A DNA stretch of 64,000 nt from an uncultured Lachnospiraceae bacterium (lineage in GTDB: Bacteria > Bacillota > Clostridia > Lachnospirales > Lachnospiraceae): positions 1 through 64,000 of the forward strand of contig CANQDA010000023.1 of NCBI GenBank assembly GCA_947591155.1, in the 5' to 3' direction. The notes beneath the pieces were generated by a model. That model was not told the DNA's origin. It worked only from the letters and a program-made list of their open reading frames with translations, and did no database searches. This document shows positions 46,115 through 55,377 of this stretch, one piece after another. The translations under genes were made by a program, and so were the position numbers. The first letter of the stretch is position 1. Each line of letters begins with the position of its first letter.

Positions 46115-46226
46115 GGATCACATGGCAGTTCGGTCGGTACCCTTCTCGAGTGTTTTCCTCCGAAACCATTATTATGGTATTCGTCGGAAAACACATCGGA
46201 AATCCAATCGAACTGCCGCGTGATCC
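46115..46226 (-). repeat. Large imperfect palindrome between the ACT gene and the UPF0210 gene
   Basis: Arms of 18 bp (46115-46132 and 46209-46226, 16 matches) enclose GTGTTTTCC/GGAAAACAC (46150-46158/46186-46194). Inside these lie CGAA/TTCG and ACCAT/ATGGT. The RNA would form one long hairpin of about 112 nt directly upstream of the UPF0210 ribosome site. No T-run is present. Confidence 0.7.
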
Positions 46227-46273
46227 CATCTACGTTTTCGACTTATCGGTCCATCATTGTCACAATATGAGTT

Positions 46274-46546
46274 TCATATCCGATGCATCATGTTGAAGAT
46301 ATCTTCGTGTTGGCAGCGGATGACGACGCCGATCTCCTTGCCGACCGCTTCGAGCTCTTCCGCGATCCGGTCGCCGGATTTCGGGGACTGCGTCGCGTCC
46401 GTGACCATCATCATATTGAAAAATCCCTGCACAATGGTCTGTGAGATATCCAGAATGTTCACATTGTTTTCTGCCAGATAAGTGCACACCTTTGCGATGA
46501 TCCCGACCGTGTCCTTCCCAACTACAGTAATAATTGTCTTTTTCAT
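46274..46546 (-). CDS. ACT domain protein (UPF0237)
   Basis: The 90 residues form a single ACT domain (KKTIITVVGKDTVGIIAKVCTYLAENNVNILDISQTIV). ACT domains bind amino acids and regulate partner enzymes. The gene is almost always next to the UPF0210 gene, as here, so the two products probably act together. The 165-bp gap upstream holds a 13-bp hairpin. Confidence 0.93.
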   Translation of the reverse strand: MKKTIITVVGKDTVGIIAKVCTYLAENNVNILDISQTIVQGFFNMMMVTDATQSPKSGDRIAEELEAVGKEIGVVIRCQHEDIFNMMHRI

Positions 46547-46622
46547 ATTTGAAATCCTTTCCTTCTATGTTCTGAGCAGGAATCGCAGGGATTTCCAGGT
46601 GTTTTCCGGCACAAAGCCGTTT

Positions 46623-46656
46623 CAATATCGGCTTTCCCTTCTAAAAGCCGATATTG
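46623..46656 (-). other. Perfect 13-bp hairpin in the walJ-ACT gap
   Basis: CAATATCGGCTTT (46623-46635) pairs with AAAGCCGATATTG (46644-46656) across an 8-nt loop. The stretch 46547-46711 holds nothing else I can identify. A T-rich terminator tail is absent. Confidence 0.65.
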
Positions 46657-46711
46657 CAGTTTTGACGGGAAATACCCAGGAAGGGTACCGTGCGATTCCG
46701 TCCGATGGTTG

Positions 46712-47509
46712 TTAAACACAGATCATTCGGGACGGCTCATCCCTCTTCGCGATGCGGATCTCGAAATCCTCCGCCTTGTAGGCATTCTCTCCCATCGTGA
46801 CCTCCGCGCAGACCGTCGCGAGCGCCAGAGCCTCGTAATTGTTCTCCTTGCTGAGGTGCCCGAGCATGACCGCCTGCATCCGGTCGTTTAAGATCTCGCC
46901 GAGCAGCCGTCCCGCATGCTCGTTCGAGAGATGTCCCCTGCTGCTTAAGATCCTCTGTTTCAGATAATACGGATATGTACCCACCTGAAGCATGTTCTTG
47001 TCGTGGTTCGACTCGATCAGCACCGCGTCCAGATCCTGCAGATTTCCCACGATGTAGTCGTCATAGCATCCGAGGTCCGTCGCGACGGCCACGGACTTTC
47101 CTCCGCAGCAGAAACGGTAGGCCACCGGCTCGGCCGCGTCGTGCGAGACGCGGAACGGGCGGATATCGAGCTCCCCGACCGAGAACCACTGATCCGGCGT
47201 GACCTCGTGGAAAAGAGTCTCGTCCACCGGACCCACCGGCTGCTGCTGTCTCAGCGCGCGGATCGTCCCCGCAGACGAATAGATCGGAATTCCGTACTTC
47301 CGTGCCAGCACGCCCAGTCCCTTGATGTGGTCCGAGTGCTCGTGCGTGATCAGGATGGCGTCAAGCTCCTCGGGAGCGCGGTCGATCTCGTTCAGCCCGG
47401 CGATCACCTTCTTGCCGCTGATGCCCGCGTCGATGAGCACACTCGCGTGATCCGTCCCCACAAAAATACAGTTGCCGCTGCTACCGCTGGCAATACTGCA
47501 GAAATCCAT
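46712..47509 (-). CDS. walJ: Metallo-beta-lactamase fold protein WalJ (YycJ)
   Basis: This 265-residue protein begins MDFCSIASGSSGNCIFVG and has the metal motif ITHEHSDHIKGL with further ligands in VATDLGCYDD and MLGHLSKENN. YycJ/WalJ proteins are nucleases of this fold linked to DNA replication or repair and cell-wall control in Firmicutes. It overlaps the end of coaE by 29 bp, so the two are translationally linked. Confidence 0.9.
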   Translation of the reverse strand: MDFCSIASGSSGNCIFVGTDHASVLIDAGISGKKVIAGLNEIDRAPEELDAILITHEHSDHIKGLGVLARKYGIPIYSSAGTIRALRQQQPVGPVDETLFHEVTPDQWFSVGELDIRPFRVSHDAAEPVAYRFCCGGKSVAVATDLGCYDDYIVGNLQDLDAVLIESNHDKNMLQVGTYPYYLKQRILSSRGHLSNEHAGRLLGEILNDRMQAVMLGHLSKENNYEALALATVCAEVTMGENAYKAEDFEIRIAKRDEPSRMICV

Positions 47510-48134
47510 GTTCCATCAATCCTTTGTCGATTTGTTCATATGTATTTTCTATAAAATCGCTGTCGTTGTCAATCACAAATTTGCAGCGTCCGCGATATTC
47601 CTCCTCGCTCAGCTGGTTCTCCATGATACTGCGAGCTTTCTCCCGCGTATAGCCGCGCGCGCGCATCAGGCGGGAGATTCGCATCTCCTCGTCCGCGTAA
47701 ATATACCATACTTCATCGCAGATGTCGTCATATCCGGCCTCAAGCAGAAGCGCGGCCTCCACGGCAAGAAACGGAGCTTGTCCATCCCTCTGCTTCTCTG
47801 AGATCTGTTGCGCAATGTATTCCTTCACGGCCGGATGTACGATGCCGTTCAGTCTCTCAAGCGCGGCCGGGTCAGCAAACACCTTCGCAGAGAGCACTTC
47901 GCGGCGCAAACCTCCCCGCGCGTCGACGATCTCTGTCCCGAAAGCTTCCACGATTTGATCATAGCAGGCATGTCCGGGCGTCTGCAACATGCGTCCGACC
48001 TCGTCCGCCTGGATCACACAGGCCTTGTATTTTTCCTTTAAATACGCAAGCACCGCGCTCTTCCCCGCGCCGACGCCGCCGGTGATCCCGAGCACTTTCT
48101 TTTTTTTGTGTTGTACTTTCGTCCTTTGATCCAT
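47481..48134 (-). CDS. coaE: Dephospho-CoA kinase
   Basis: CoaE catalyses the last step of coenzyme A synthesis. The P-loop GITGGVGAGKSAVLAYL, DEVGRMLQTPG and the lid region (RLMRARGYTREKARSIMENQLSEEEY) are present. I give the ATG at 48134 (MDQRTKVQHKKKK), which leaves 217 residues. A GTG at 48200 overlaps the polA stop by 4 bp and is possible, so the start is uncertain. It sits between polA and walJ. Confidence 0.92.
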   Translation of the reverse strand: MDQRTKVQHKKKKVLGITGGVGAGKSAVLAYLKEKYKACVIQADEVGRMLQTPGHACYDQIVEAFGTEIVDARGGLRREVLSAKVFADPAALERLNGIVHPAVKEYIAQQISEKQRDGQAPFLAVEAALLLEAGYDDICDEVWYIYADEEMRISRLMRARGYTREKARSIMENQLSEEEYRGRCKFVIDNDSDFIENTYEQIDKGLMEHGFLQYCQR

Positions 48135-48196
48135 GTCAATTGACCGCTCCACGCCTTGCCCTCTCACGCCACACATGCCTGCAATCTGTCTATCTA

Positions 48197-50842
48197 TCAC
48201 TTTGCTTCGTACCAGTTCTCCCCGGAGTGGATGTCGACCTCGAGACGCACCTTCAGCTCGGCCGCCTGCTGCATCTCCCGCACCATGATCTCGCGCACCT
48301 CGTCAAGCTCCTCCGTCGCGGTCTCTACCAACAGTTCGTCGTGCACCTGCAGGATCAGCCTTGAACGCATCCTCCGGCTTCTCAGGCAGTCGTTCACGCG
48401 GTTCATCGCGATCTTGATGATGTCGGCCGCCGTCCCCTGGATCGGCGCGTTCATCGCCACGCGCTCTCCAAACGAGCGCTGCATGAAGTTCGAGGACGAG
48501 AGCTCCGGCACAGGACGTCTCCGCCCGAACATCGTCGTCACATAGCCGTTCTTCTTCGCGTCCGCTACGGTTTGATCCAGGAAGCGCTTGATCCCCGGAA
48601 ACGTCTTGAAATACTGTTCGATATACTCCTGCGCCTCCTGGCGCGTGATGCTTAAGCCCTGACTGAGTCCGAACGAACTGATCCCGTAGACGATACCGAA
48701 GTTGACCGCTTTCGCGTTGCGGCGCAGAAGCGGCGTGACTTCCTCCGGCTTTACGTGGAACACCTGCGACGCCGTCGTCGTGTGGATATCCTGCGCGTCG
48801 CGGTACGCCTGAATCAGCCGCTCGTCGTCCGAAAAATGCGCCAGCACGCGCAGCTCAATCTGTGAGTAGTCCGCGTCGAGGAAGACAAAGCCGTCGTCCG
48901 GCACGAACACCTTGCGGATCAGCCGTCCGAGTTCCATGCGCACCGGGATATTCTGCAGGTTCGGCTCCGTGCTGCTGATGCGCCCGGTCGCCGTGATCGT
49001 CTGGTGAAACTTCCCGTGGATCCTGCCATCCGGCGCGATATAATTCGCCAGCCCGTCCGCGTAGGTCGACTTCAGCTTCGTCAGCTGGCGGTATTCCAGA
49101 ATATCGGATACCATCGGAGACTCCTCGGCCAGCTTCTCCAGCACATCCGCCGCCGTCGAGTACCCGGTCTTCGTCTTCTTCCCGTGCGGCAGTTTCAGCT
49201 TCTCGAACAGGATCACGCCGAGCTGCTTCGGGGAATTGATGTTAAACTCTTCCCCGGCCGCCGTGTAGATCTGCTGCTCCAGCTCTCCGATCCTTCCGAC
49301 CAGCTGTTCCCCGTACACGCGCAGCTCCTCCGCCTTCACGCGGATGCCCTCGCGCTCCATATCCGCCAGTGTGTACGCCAGCGGCATCTCAATTTTCTCA
49401 AACAGCTCCCACATGCCGAGCTCTCTCAGACGCTCGCACATCGCCTGCCGCGCCGCGAACACAGTGAGCGGCGCCATACAGACATAGTCCAGAAATGAAT
49501 CGGCATTCTGCTCCCGCGCATCTGGAAGCGCGCTCTTACCGAGCAGCTCCGCGCGCGACGGCAGCGTCCGCCCGAGGTATTCAAGCCCGATGTCCTCATA
49601 CTCGTAACTGTCCTTGAGCGGATTCACCAGATAGGCCGCGATCGCCGCGTCGAACAACTTGTCCCGCTGTTCGCGGGAAATGTCCAGAAACGCAAGCTGT
49701 TCTTTCAGATGGATCGTGCCCGCGGACGACGCCCGCGCGATCAGCTCCGAGATCTGCCCGCACAGATACTCCGGCGTCAGAAGGCCCTCTGCCTCAACCC
49801 AGTACGCGCGCTCCGCGGATGCACACAGAGAAACGCCGAACAACTCCTGGCCCTCAAAGATCAGCTGAAACGCAAACGGCTGTCCTCCGATCTGCGCAAA
49901 CAGCGCCTCGGCTCGCGCGAACTCCGTAACTCTGGTAAGAGACACGCTCTTTTCCTCCTGCTCCCCGATGTTCTGAAAACGCCCGAGCAGATTTTTGAAC
50001 TCCAGCCTACGGCAGAGCTCCAGCGCCTCCCTCGTATACAAATTCTCTATTCTCGCATCTTCCTTTTTCAGCTCAAACGGCACGGCGAGGTCGATCGTCG
50101 CGAGCGTCTTGCTCAGCTGCGCCATATCATAGTGCTCGGCGAGCGCCGTGCGAGCCTTGTTCGGCGTAATCTCTTCGATGTGCGCGTAAGCATTCTCGAT
50201 ACTGCCGTACTGCGCGATGATCTTTGTCGCCGTCTTCTCCCCGACGCCCGGAATCCCCGGAATGTTGTCGGAGGCGTCGCCCATCAACGCCTTCACATCG
50301 ATAAACTGTGTCGGCGTCACCTGATAGCGCTCCTGCACGTCCTTCGCATAGTAATCCTCGATCTCCGTCCCCGTCGCCTTTGTCTTCGGGATGCGGATCA
50401 GAATCTCCTCCGTCGCGAGCTGCAGCAGGTCGCGGTCGCCCGAGACGATCGACACAGAAAGCCCCTGCGCTGCCATCTGGCGCGAGACCGTCCCTAGAAT
50501 GTCGTCCGCCTCGTAGCCCTCCAGTTCCATCACCGGGATCTTCATCGCGCGCAGCATCTCCTTCATCAGCGGCACCTGCTCGTGAAGCTCCTGCGGCATC
50601 GGCTTGCGCGTCCCCTTGTATCCCTCGTACATCTTGTGGCGGAACGTGGGCGCTTTCAGATCGAACGCCACCGCCAGATAACCCGCCTGCTCCTCCTCGA
50701 GCACCTTGAACATAATATTCAGGAAACCATACACCGCGTTCGTGTGGAGCCCCTCGCTGTTCGAGAGCGTCGGAAGCCCGTAAAACGCCCGGTTCAGTAT
50801 GCTGTGTCCGTCGATCAGTACGATTTTTTCTCTCTGTGACAT
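48197..50842 (-). CDS. polA: DNA polymerase I
   Basis: This 881-residue protein has an N-terminal 5'-3' exonuclease domain (LIDGHSILNRAFYG, YEADDILGT, GDASDNIPG) and a C-terminal family A polymerase with DADYSQIELRVLAHFS, RRNAKAVNFGIVYG and LQVHDELLVE. In the middle domain I see no DxE-type proofreading site, so the 3'-5' exonuclease is probably inactive, as in many Gram-positives. It functions in Okazaki fragment processing and repair. Confidence 0.97.
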   Translation of the reverse strand: MSQREKIVLIDGHSILNRAFYGLPTLSNSEGLHTNAVYGFLNIMFKVLEEEQAGYLAVAFDLKAPTFRHKMYEGYKGTRKPMPQELHEQVPLMKEMLRAMKIPVMELEGYEADDILGTVSRQMAAQGLSVSIVSGDRDLLQLATEEILIRIPKTKATGTEIEDYYAKDVQERYQVTPTQFIDVKALMGDASDNIPGIPGVGEKTATKIIAQYGSIENAYAHIEEITPNKARTALAEHYDMAQLSKTLATIDLAVPFELKKEDARIENLYTREALELCRRLEFKNLLGRFQNIGEQEEKSVSLTRVTEFARAEALFAQIGGQPFAFQLIFEGQELFGVSLCASAERAYWVEAEGLLTPEYLCGQISELIARASSAGTIHLKEQLAFLDISREQRDKLFDAAIAAYLVNPLKDSYEYEDIGLEYLGRTLPSRAELLGKSALPDAREQNADSFLDYVCMAPLTVFAARQAMCERLRELGMWELFEKIEMPLAYTLADMEREGIRVKAEELRVYGEQLVGRIGELEQQIYTAAGEEFNINSPKQLGVILFEKLKLPHGKKTKTGYSTAADVLEKLAEESPMVSDILEYRQLTKLKSTYADGLANYIAPDGRIHGKFHQTITATGRISSTEPNLQNIPVRMELGRLIRKVFVPDDGFVFLDADYSQIELRVLAHFSDDERLIQAYRDAQDIHTTTASQVFHVKPEEVTPLLRRNAKAVNFGIVYGISSFGLSQGLSITRQEAQEYIEQYFKTFPGIKRFLDQTVADAKKNGYVTTMFGRRRPVPELSSSNFMQRSFGERVAMNAPIQGTAADIIKIAMNRVNDCLRSRRMRSRLILQVHDELLVETATEELDEVREIMVREMQQAAELKVRLEVDIHSGENWYEAK

Positions 50843-50871
50843 AGTCCTACCTCGCTCATAGATTTCTTTAC

Positions 50872-51201
50872 TCAGTGTATAAACAGAAAATAGAGTCCGA
50901 GCAGCGCCAGGATCGCAAGCCCCGCGAAAAAGATATCGCGCAGAAGCAGCGACGTCCTGTGCATGATCACGGCTCTCCTCGCCGCGTGAAGCTCCTCGTC
51001 CAGCATTTTCTTAAAATTGTAGTTCTGATGCGACCCTGTATCCAGCAGATCAAAGGCCTTGTTCATCGTATAGTAAATGTCCAGCTCATCCATGCAGTCG
51101 TCGCAATGCTCGACATGTTGCAGGAACTGCTCCAGTTCCTGCCAGGACAGTTTTTTCTCCACAAAGCGGTTGATCATCCGCTTGGCCTCGACACACTTCA
51201 T
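50872..51201 (-). CDS. Small membrane protein with anti-sigma-type zinc motif
   Basis: This 109-residue protein has an N-terminal helical domain with HVEHCDDCMDEL near residues 30-41, the Hx3Cx2C pattern of zinc-binding anti-sigma factors, and one C-terminal transmembrane helix (FFAGLAILALLGLYFLFIH). I start it at 51201, where GGAGG stands 7 nt upstream. No sigma factor gene is adjacent; it lies 30 bp upstream of polA in the same direction. The partner is therefore unknown. Confidence 0.75.
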   Translation of the reverse strand: MKCVEAKRMINRFVEKKLSWQELEQFLQHVEHCDDCMDELDIYYTMNKAFDLLDTGSHQNYNFKKMLDEELHAARRAVIMHRTSLLLRDIFFAGLAILALLGLYFLFIH

Positions 51202-51383
51202 CGCACATCCTCCGACCGCAACCGATCGTTCCATACACTCCTGCCTTTTTTCTATGCTCCGTTAATTTCTATTTTAAATCTTTCTCCCCAGCCTGACAAG
51301 CCATAAATAAGCAAATTTGCCAATATGAAGTTTGAACAGTTTTTTGACAATAAATACAACACGAAATTCAGTATCAAAAAGAA

Positions 51384-51409
51384 AAAGCCCCGTATAAACG
51401 AGACTTTTC
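51384..51409 (-). terminator. Terminator after tRNA-Leu
   Basis: On the minus strand AAAAGTCTCGT and ACGGGGCTTTT pair (with G-U pairs) across a short loop, followed by TCTTTTTG. Confidence 0.75.
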
Positions 51410-51412
51410 TGA

Positions 51413-51494
51413 TGCCGCTGGCCGGACTCGAACCGGCACGGTGTTACCCGCTTGATTTTGAGTCAAGTGCGTCTGCCAATTCCGCCACAGCGGC
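51413..51494 (-). tRNA. tRNA-Leu (CAA)
   Basis: The 82-nt gene has acceptor stem GCCGCTG/CAGCGGC, discriminator A, a D arm with GCGGAATTGGCAGACGC, anticodon arm CTTGA-CTCAAAA-TCAAG with anticodon CAA, a short extra arm (CGGGTAACACCG) and T arm GCCGG-TTCGAGT-CCGGC. The long extra arm and A discriminator fit leucine. CCA is not encoded. It reads UUG codons. Confidence 0.95.
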
Positions 51495-51651
51495 CTGCGC
51501 GGTGCGTTCGCATGTGACATACATTATCATAAATCGCGCGTAATTGCAAGGGAAATTTAATATCTTCCGTCTTTCGCTTCTGCACAGCGCATCCTTTTAT
51601 CCCACCGATGCAAAGGCCTGCCGTCTCCCCACAACTGACGCGAAGCTTTTC

Positions 51652-52920
51652 TCAATATTTCATATCCTTCAGCACATCGCAGAAGTCGAAGGTCGCAAAG
51701 TAATCCCTCGGGGTCTCCGCCCTGCGGATGAGCTGCGCGCTGCCGTCCTCGTGAAGCAGGATCTCCGCCGATCGCAGCTTGCCGTTGTAATTGTACCCCA
51801 TCGAAAAACCATGCGCGCCGGTGTCGTGAATCACCAACAGGTCTCCCATGTCGATCTTCGGGAGCATGCGGTCGATCGCGAACTTGTCATTGTTCTCGCA
51901 GAGGGAACCGGTCACGTCGTACATATGGTCGCAGGGCTCGTGTTCCTTGCCCATCACGGTGATGTGGTGGTACGCTCCGTACATCGCCGGGCGCATCAGG
52001 TTGACCGCGCAGGCGTCGACTCCTATGTACTCCTTGTGCGTGTGCTTCTCGTTGATCGCGCGCGTCACGAGACAGCCGTACGGCCCGAGCATATAGCGTC
52101 CGAGCTCCGTGTAGAGAGCGACGTCGTCCATGCCTGCCGGCACGAGGACTTCCTCGTAGACTTTGCGGACGCCTTTCCCGATCTTGTGGATATCGTTCTT
52201 CTCCTGGTCCGGACGGTACGGGATACCGATGCCGCCTGAGAGATTGATGAATTTGATCTTCGCCCCGGTCTTCTCTTTCAGCTTCACCGCAAGCTCGAAG
52301 AGCACCTTCGCGAGCAGTGGGTAGTAGTCGTTCGTGACCGTGTTGCTGGCGAGAAACGCGTGGATGCCGAACTCCTCGACGCCCTTGGCTTTCATGATGC
52401 GGAACGCTTCCTCGATCTGCTCCGTCGTCATGCCGTACTTCGCGTCGCCCGGGTTGTCCATGATGTCGTTGCTGATCTTGAACAGTCCGCCCGGATTGTA
52501 GCGGCAGGACATTGTCTTCGGCAGGCTGCCAAGCGCCTGCTCGACTTTCGCAATGTGTGTGATGTCGTCCAGATTGATGATACCGCCGAGCTCCGCCGCC
52601 TTCTTGAACTCCTCGACCGGCGTGTCGTTCGACGAGAACATGATGTCATGCCCTTTGATCCCGACCGCCTCGGAGAGCATCAGCTCCGTCATCGAGGAAC
52701 AGTCGCAGCCGCAGCCATACTCGTGCAGTATTTTGATCAAAAACGGATTCGGCGTCGCCTTCACCGCAAAGTATTCCTTGTATCCCTTGTTCCACGCGAA
52801 CGCCTCATAGAGCTCCTTCGCGTTCTCGCGGATCCCCTTCTCATCGTACAGGTGGAACGGCGTCGGGAACTGCGCCGCGATCTCCTCGAGTTTTTCTTTT
52901 GTGACAAATGTCTCTTTCAT
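51652..52920 (-). CDS. lysA: Diaminopimelate decarboxylase
   Basis: This 422-residue fold-III PLP enzyme makes lysine from meso-diaminopimelate. The PLP lysine is in YFAVKATPNPFLI near residue 50; the SGGIGIPYRP phosphate loop and the C-terminal region around GAHGFSMGYNYNG are present. I start it at 52920, where GGAGAGAG lies upstream, giving MKETFVTKEKLEE. It stands alone with a good promoter. Related decarboxylases of other diamino acids cannot be fully excluded. Confidence 0.88.
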   Translation of the reverse strand: MKETFVTKEKLEEIAAQFPTPFHLYDEKGIRENAKELYEAFAWNKGYKEYFAVKATPNPFLIKILHEYGCGCDCSSMTELMLSEAVGIKGHDIMFSSNDTPVEEFKKAAELGGIINLDDITHIAKVEQALGSLPKTMSCRYNPGGLFKISNDIMDNPGDAKYGMTTEQIEEAFRIMKAKGVEEFGIHAFLASNTVTNDYYPLLAKVLFELAVKLKEKTGAKIKFINLSGGIGIPYRPDQEKNDIHKIGKGVRKVYEEVLVPAGMDDVALYTELGRYMLGPYGCLVTRAINEKHTHKEYIGVDACAVNLMRPAMYGAYHHITVMGKEHEPCDHMYDVTGSLCENNDKFAIDRMLPKIDMGDLLVIHDTGAHGFSMGYNYNGKLRSAEILLHEDGSAQLIRRAETPRDYFATFDFCDVLKDMKY

Positions 52921-53007
52921 ACTTATCTCTCTCCATTCTCGGTTCATGAGCAATGTCGTCTCTCATAGCTGGCTCTTCAGCCTTTCTGCTCACTGCTTTC
53001 GCGAATA

Positions 53008-53036
53008 ATATTACCCTTGACGCTCTGTCTTGTCAA
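53008..53036 (-). promoter_or_regulatory. Promoter of lysA
   Basis: On the minus strand TTGACA, a 17-bp spacer and TAATAT. The leader before the lysA ATG would be about 80 nt. Confidence 0.75.
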
Positions 53037-53102
53037 TACGTTAATTGAGTAAAGTAATCGTCCGCTCTGGCCTGGAAAGTCCAGTGTTCCAAAGTCCCTG
53101 GC

Positions 53103-55289
53103 TCACGGTTCATCGGCAGGGCTTGTCCCAAAAAACGAATCGTCCCTGTGCTTGTTGTCGACCAGATGGTTGTACTGCAGAATCTTGTAATCCGCAAGCC
53201 CGCTCTCCTTCTCCTCGTCCTCCCCGTAGCTGTAGAACGTCCCGTCGCTGTCACGATACGCGTTCCCGTTCACAACAGGGAAATCCTCCATCAGCCCGGA
53301 CAGAAAACGCTGATACCCCGAGAGCGGCAATCCGGCCGCCTCCATCAGGATCCCGCCCAGATAGTTGACGCTGATCCCGTCGTAGTACTGGTGCTCCAGT
53401 CCGTAATTGCTCCAGATCAGAAACGGCACCCGATACCCCTGCTGCATATAGTCCAGCGTCTCCTCGCTCTTGACATTGCAGATGCGCTGTACCACGTTCG
53501 TGATATAGTCCGACGGCTGATGATCGCCGAACATCAGCACAATCGTCGGCTCATCCTGCTCCTCGAAATACAGGAGCAGATCCTGCAGCGCCCGGTCCGT
53601 CTCGTTCATCAGCGTCAGGTATTTCTCGGTCGCCAGCACGCTTGTCGTCTTCGGGCTCACCTCGGTGAGCTTCAGATAGGAATCAAAATCGGGCGAGGGC
53701 TTGCTGTAGCCGCCGTGGTTCTGCATCGTCACCAGGTAGATGAATTTATGCTCACCCTTTTCCTCATCCTCGTACACTTCGATGATCTTGTCGAACGCCG
53801 CGCGGTCACTCACATATCCGCGCATCTTATGCGGGCTGACGAAATTCTTCAGACTTAAAAATTCGTCGAAGCCGAACAGGTCGTAGACGATGTTGCGGTC
53901 CCAGCCGGACGCGTTGAACGGGTGGATCGCCGTGGCGCTGTAGCCAAGGGACTTCAGCTGGCTCGCCAGCGAGGGCATATTCTCGTTGATATACTGCTGG
54001 TACGGGATGCTGCCCATCGGCAGGAAGGCCATCGAGTCCCCGGTCAGAAGCTCGTACTCCGTGTTCGCCGTGTTGCCGCCCTTGACAGAGACGTACAACT
54101 CGCCACCGATCGCCTCGTCCTGCATCGCCTTGAAAAACGGCATCACTTCCTCGCTCGTCTCGAAATCGCCCCAGACCGAGAGATCCGAGAATGCCTCGTC
54201 CATGATCACAACGATGTTGGGATACTCCGTTGTGCTCCCCTCACCGGCTGACGCCGCGGCCGTCCTTCCAGACTGTGCCGAATCGTCGTCGGATGCCGAA
54301 GTGCCTACAGACTCATCCTCATCCCCCGGCACGGCATAGCTCTCCTCGATCTCCTCCACGCGCGCGGCCGAGTACCCGTCCGGCTCCTCAATGTGCAAAA
54401 ACCTGAGGTTCCCGAGAAATGCCGCCGCGATCCCGTTGTTGCGGTACAGCACGTTGGGCGTAAAGAGGATCGTGTCCATGCCGAAGAAGCTCTGCACCTG
54501 GCTCTTCTGGATGCCTGCAAGATAGACACACAGGCAGAGCGCAAAGGCAAACGTCCCGGAAAAACGCAGCTTTTTCTTTCGGAAGGAAAAGCTGATCCCG
54601 CTTGCCAGCACCAGGATCCACAGAAAGATGAGCACCACGAGCGCCTGCTTCCACTGCAGTGAAAAGCTGTAATTGCCCGCCACGGAGGCCGCCGTCCCGA
54701 TCGAGAGCAGATCCCAGGGGACGATCGGCGACCCGCGGAAACTCACGACAAAATAATTTGCCAGCCCGAACAGCATCGGCACCAGCGTCGCGATCCCGTA
54801 GCCGAGGCGCACGCTCCCGCACAGAAACGCCAGAAACGCATAGAGCAGATAAAAGAAAAGCAAATTCAGAACAATGATCGGCGCTTCCAGATCCGCGATC
54901 ACATGCGTGTAGTTCTCAAGCGCCAGAAAAGCCGCCGCGGGCAGAAGCAGCGTAAAGATCGCAGAGAGCACTCGCCCGAACGAGACGCCGGACAGCACAA
55001 ACACCCCCAGCGCGAGCGCAAAGATCAGCGCCGTTGCAAACAGCGCCACGTCCATGCCTTCCCCCGCAACCGCAAGTCCCGCCGCAAGCAATGCGGCCGC
55101 GGTCACGATGATCGCTCCCGCAGCCCTTATTTTCGAAAATTTAAACCTCTGCTTCGCTGATTTTTGTTCCTCTGGTTGCTGTTTCTCTGATTTCTGTTTC
55201 TCTTGCTGTTGTTGCGTTGTTCTCTGTCTCTCAAGTTTTTTCTCGTACATTTCCGATCTCTGATTCTCTTTTTGTTTCTTTTCCGACAT
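53103..55289 (-). CDS. LtaS-like sulfatase-family membrane protein
   Basis: This 728-residue protein has a charged Gln/Glu/Lys-rich cytoplasmic tail (residues 1-50), about five to six transmembrane helices (residues 57-250) and an extracellular sulfatase-like domain from about 365. The nucleophile-type motif GGNTANTEYELLTGDS holds the Thr, and MFGDHQPSD holds metal ligands. LtaS-family enzymes transfer glycerol phosphate from phosphatidylglycerol to build lipoteichoic acid or decorate glycans. The exact product is unknown here, so no symbol is given. Confidence 0.85.
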   Translation of the reverse strand: MSEKKQKENQRSEMYEKKLERQRTTQQQQEKQKSEKQQPEEQKSAKQRFKFSKIRAAGAIIVTAAALLAAGLAVAGEGMDVALFATALIFALALGVFVLSGVSFGRVLSAIFTLLLPAAAFLALENYTHVIADLEAPIIVLNLLFFYLLYAFLAFLCGSVRLGYGIATLVPMLFGLANYFVVSFRGSPIVPWDLLSIGTAASVAGNYSFSLQWKQALVVLIFLWILVLASGISFSFRKKKLRFSGTFAFALCLCVYLAGIQKSQVQSFFGMDTILFTPNVLYRNNGIAAAFLGNLRFLHIEEPDGYSAARVEEIEESYAVPGDEDESVGTSASDDDSAQSGRTAAASAGEGSTTEYPNIVVIMDEAFSDLSVWGDFETSEEVMPFFKAMQDEAIGGELYVSVKGGNTANTEYELLTGDSMAFLPMGSIPYQQYINENMPSLASQLKSLGYSATAIHPFNASGWDRNIVYDLFGFDEFLSLKNFVSPHKMRGYVSDRAAFDKIIEVYEDEEKGEHKFIYLVTMQNHGGYSKPSPDFDSYLKLTEVSPKTTSVLATEKYLTLMNETDRALQDLLLYFEEQDEPTIVLMFGDHQPSDYITNVVQRICNVKSEETLDYMQQGYRVPFLIWSNYGLEHQYYDGISVNYLGGILMEAAGLPLSGYQRFLSGLMEDFPVVNGNAYRDSDGTFYSYGEDEEKESGLADYKILQYNHLVDNKHRDDSFFGTSPADEP

Positions 55290-55377
55290 ACCTAAAACCC
55301 TGCGATTCCGTCCTCGGATCGGTGCTATCCCAATCTGCTCAAAACAATTGAAACGGTTTTCTTAAATCATCCGCGTG

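Noticed and set aside
46089..46229. N-terminal extension of the UPF0210 protein
   Set aside because: It runs through the large palindrome, lacks a ribosome site and has no family similarity; AGGAG precedes the ATG at 46088.
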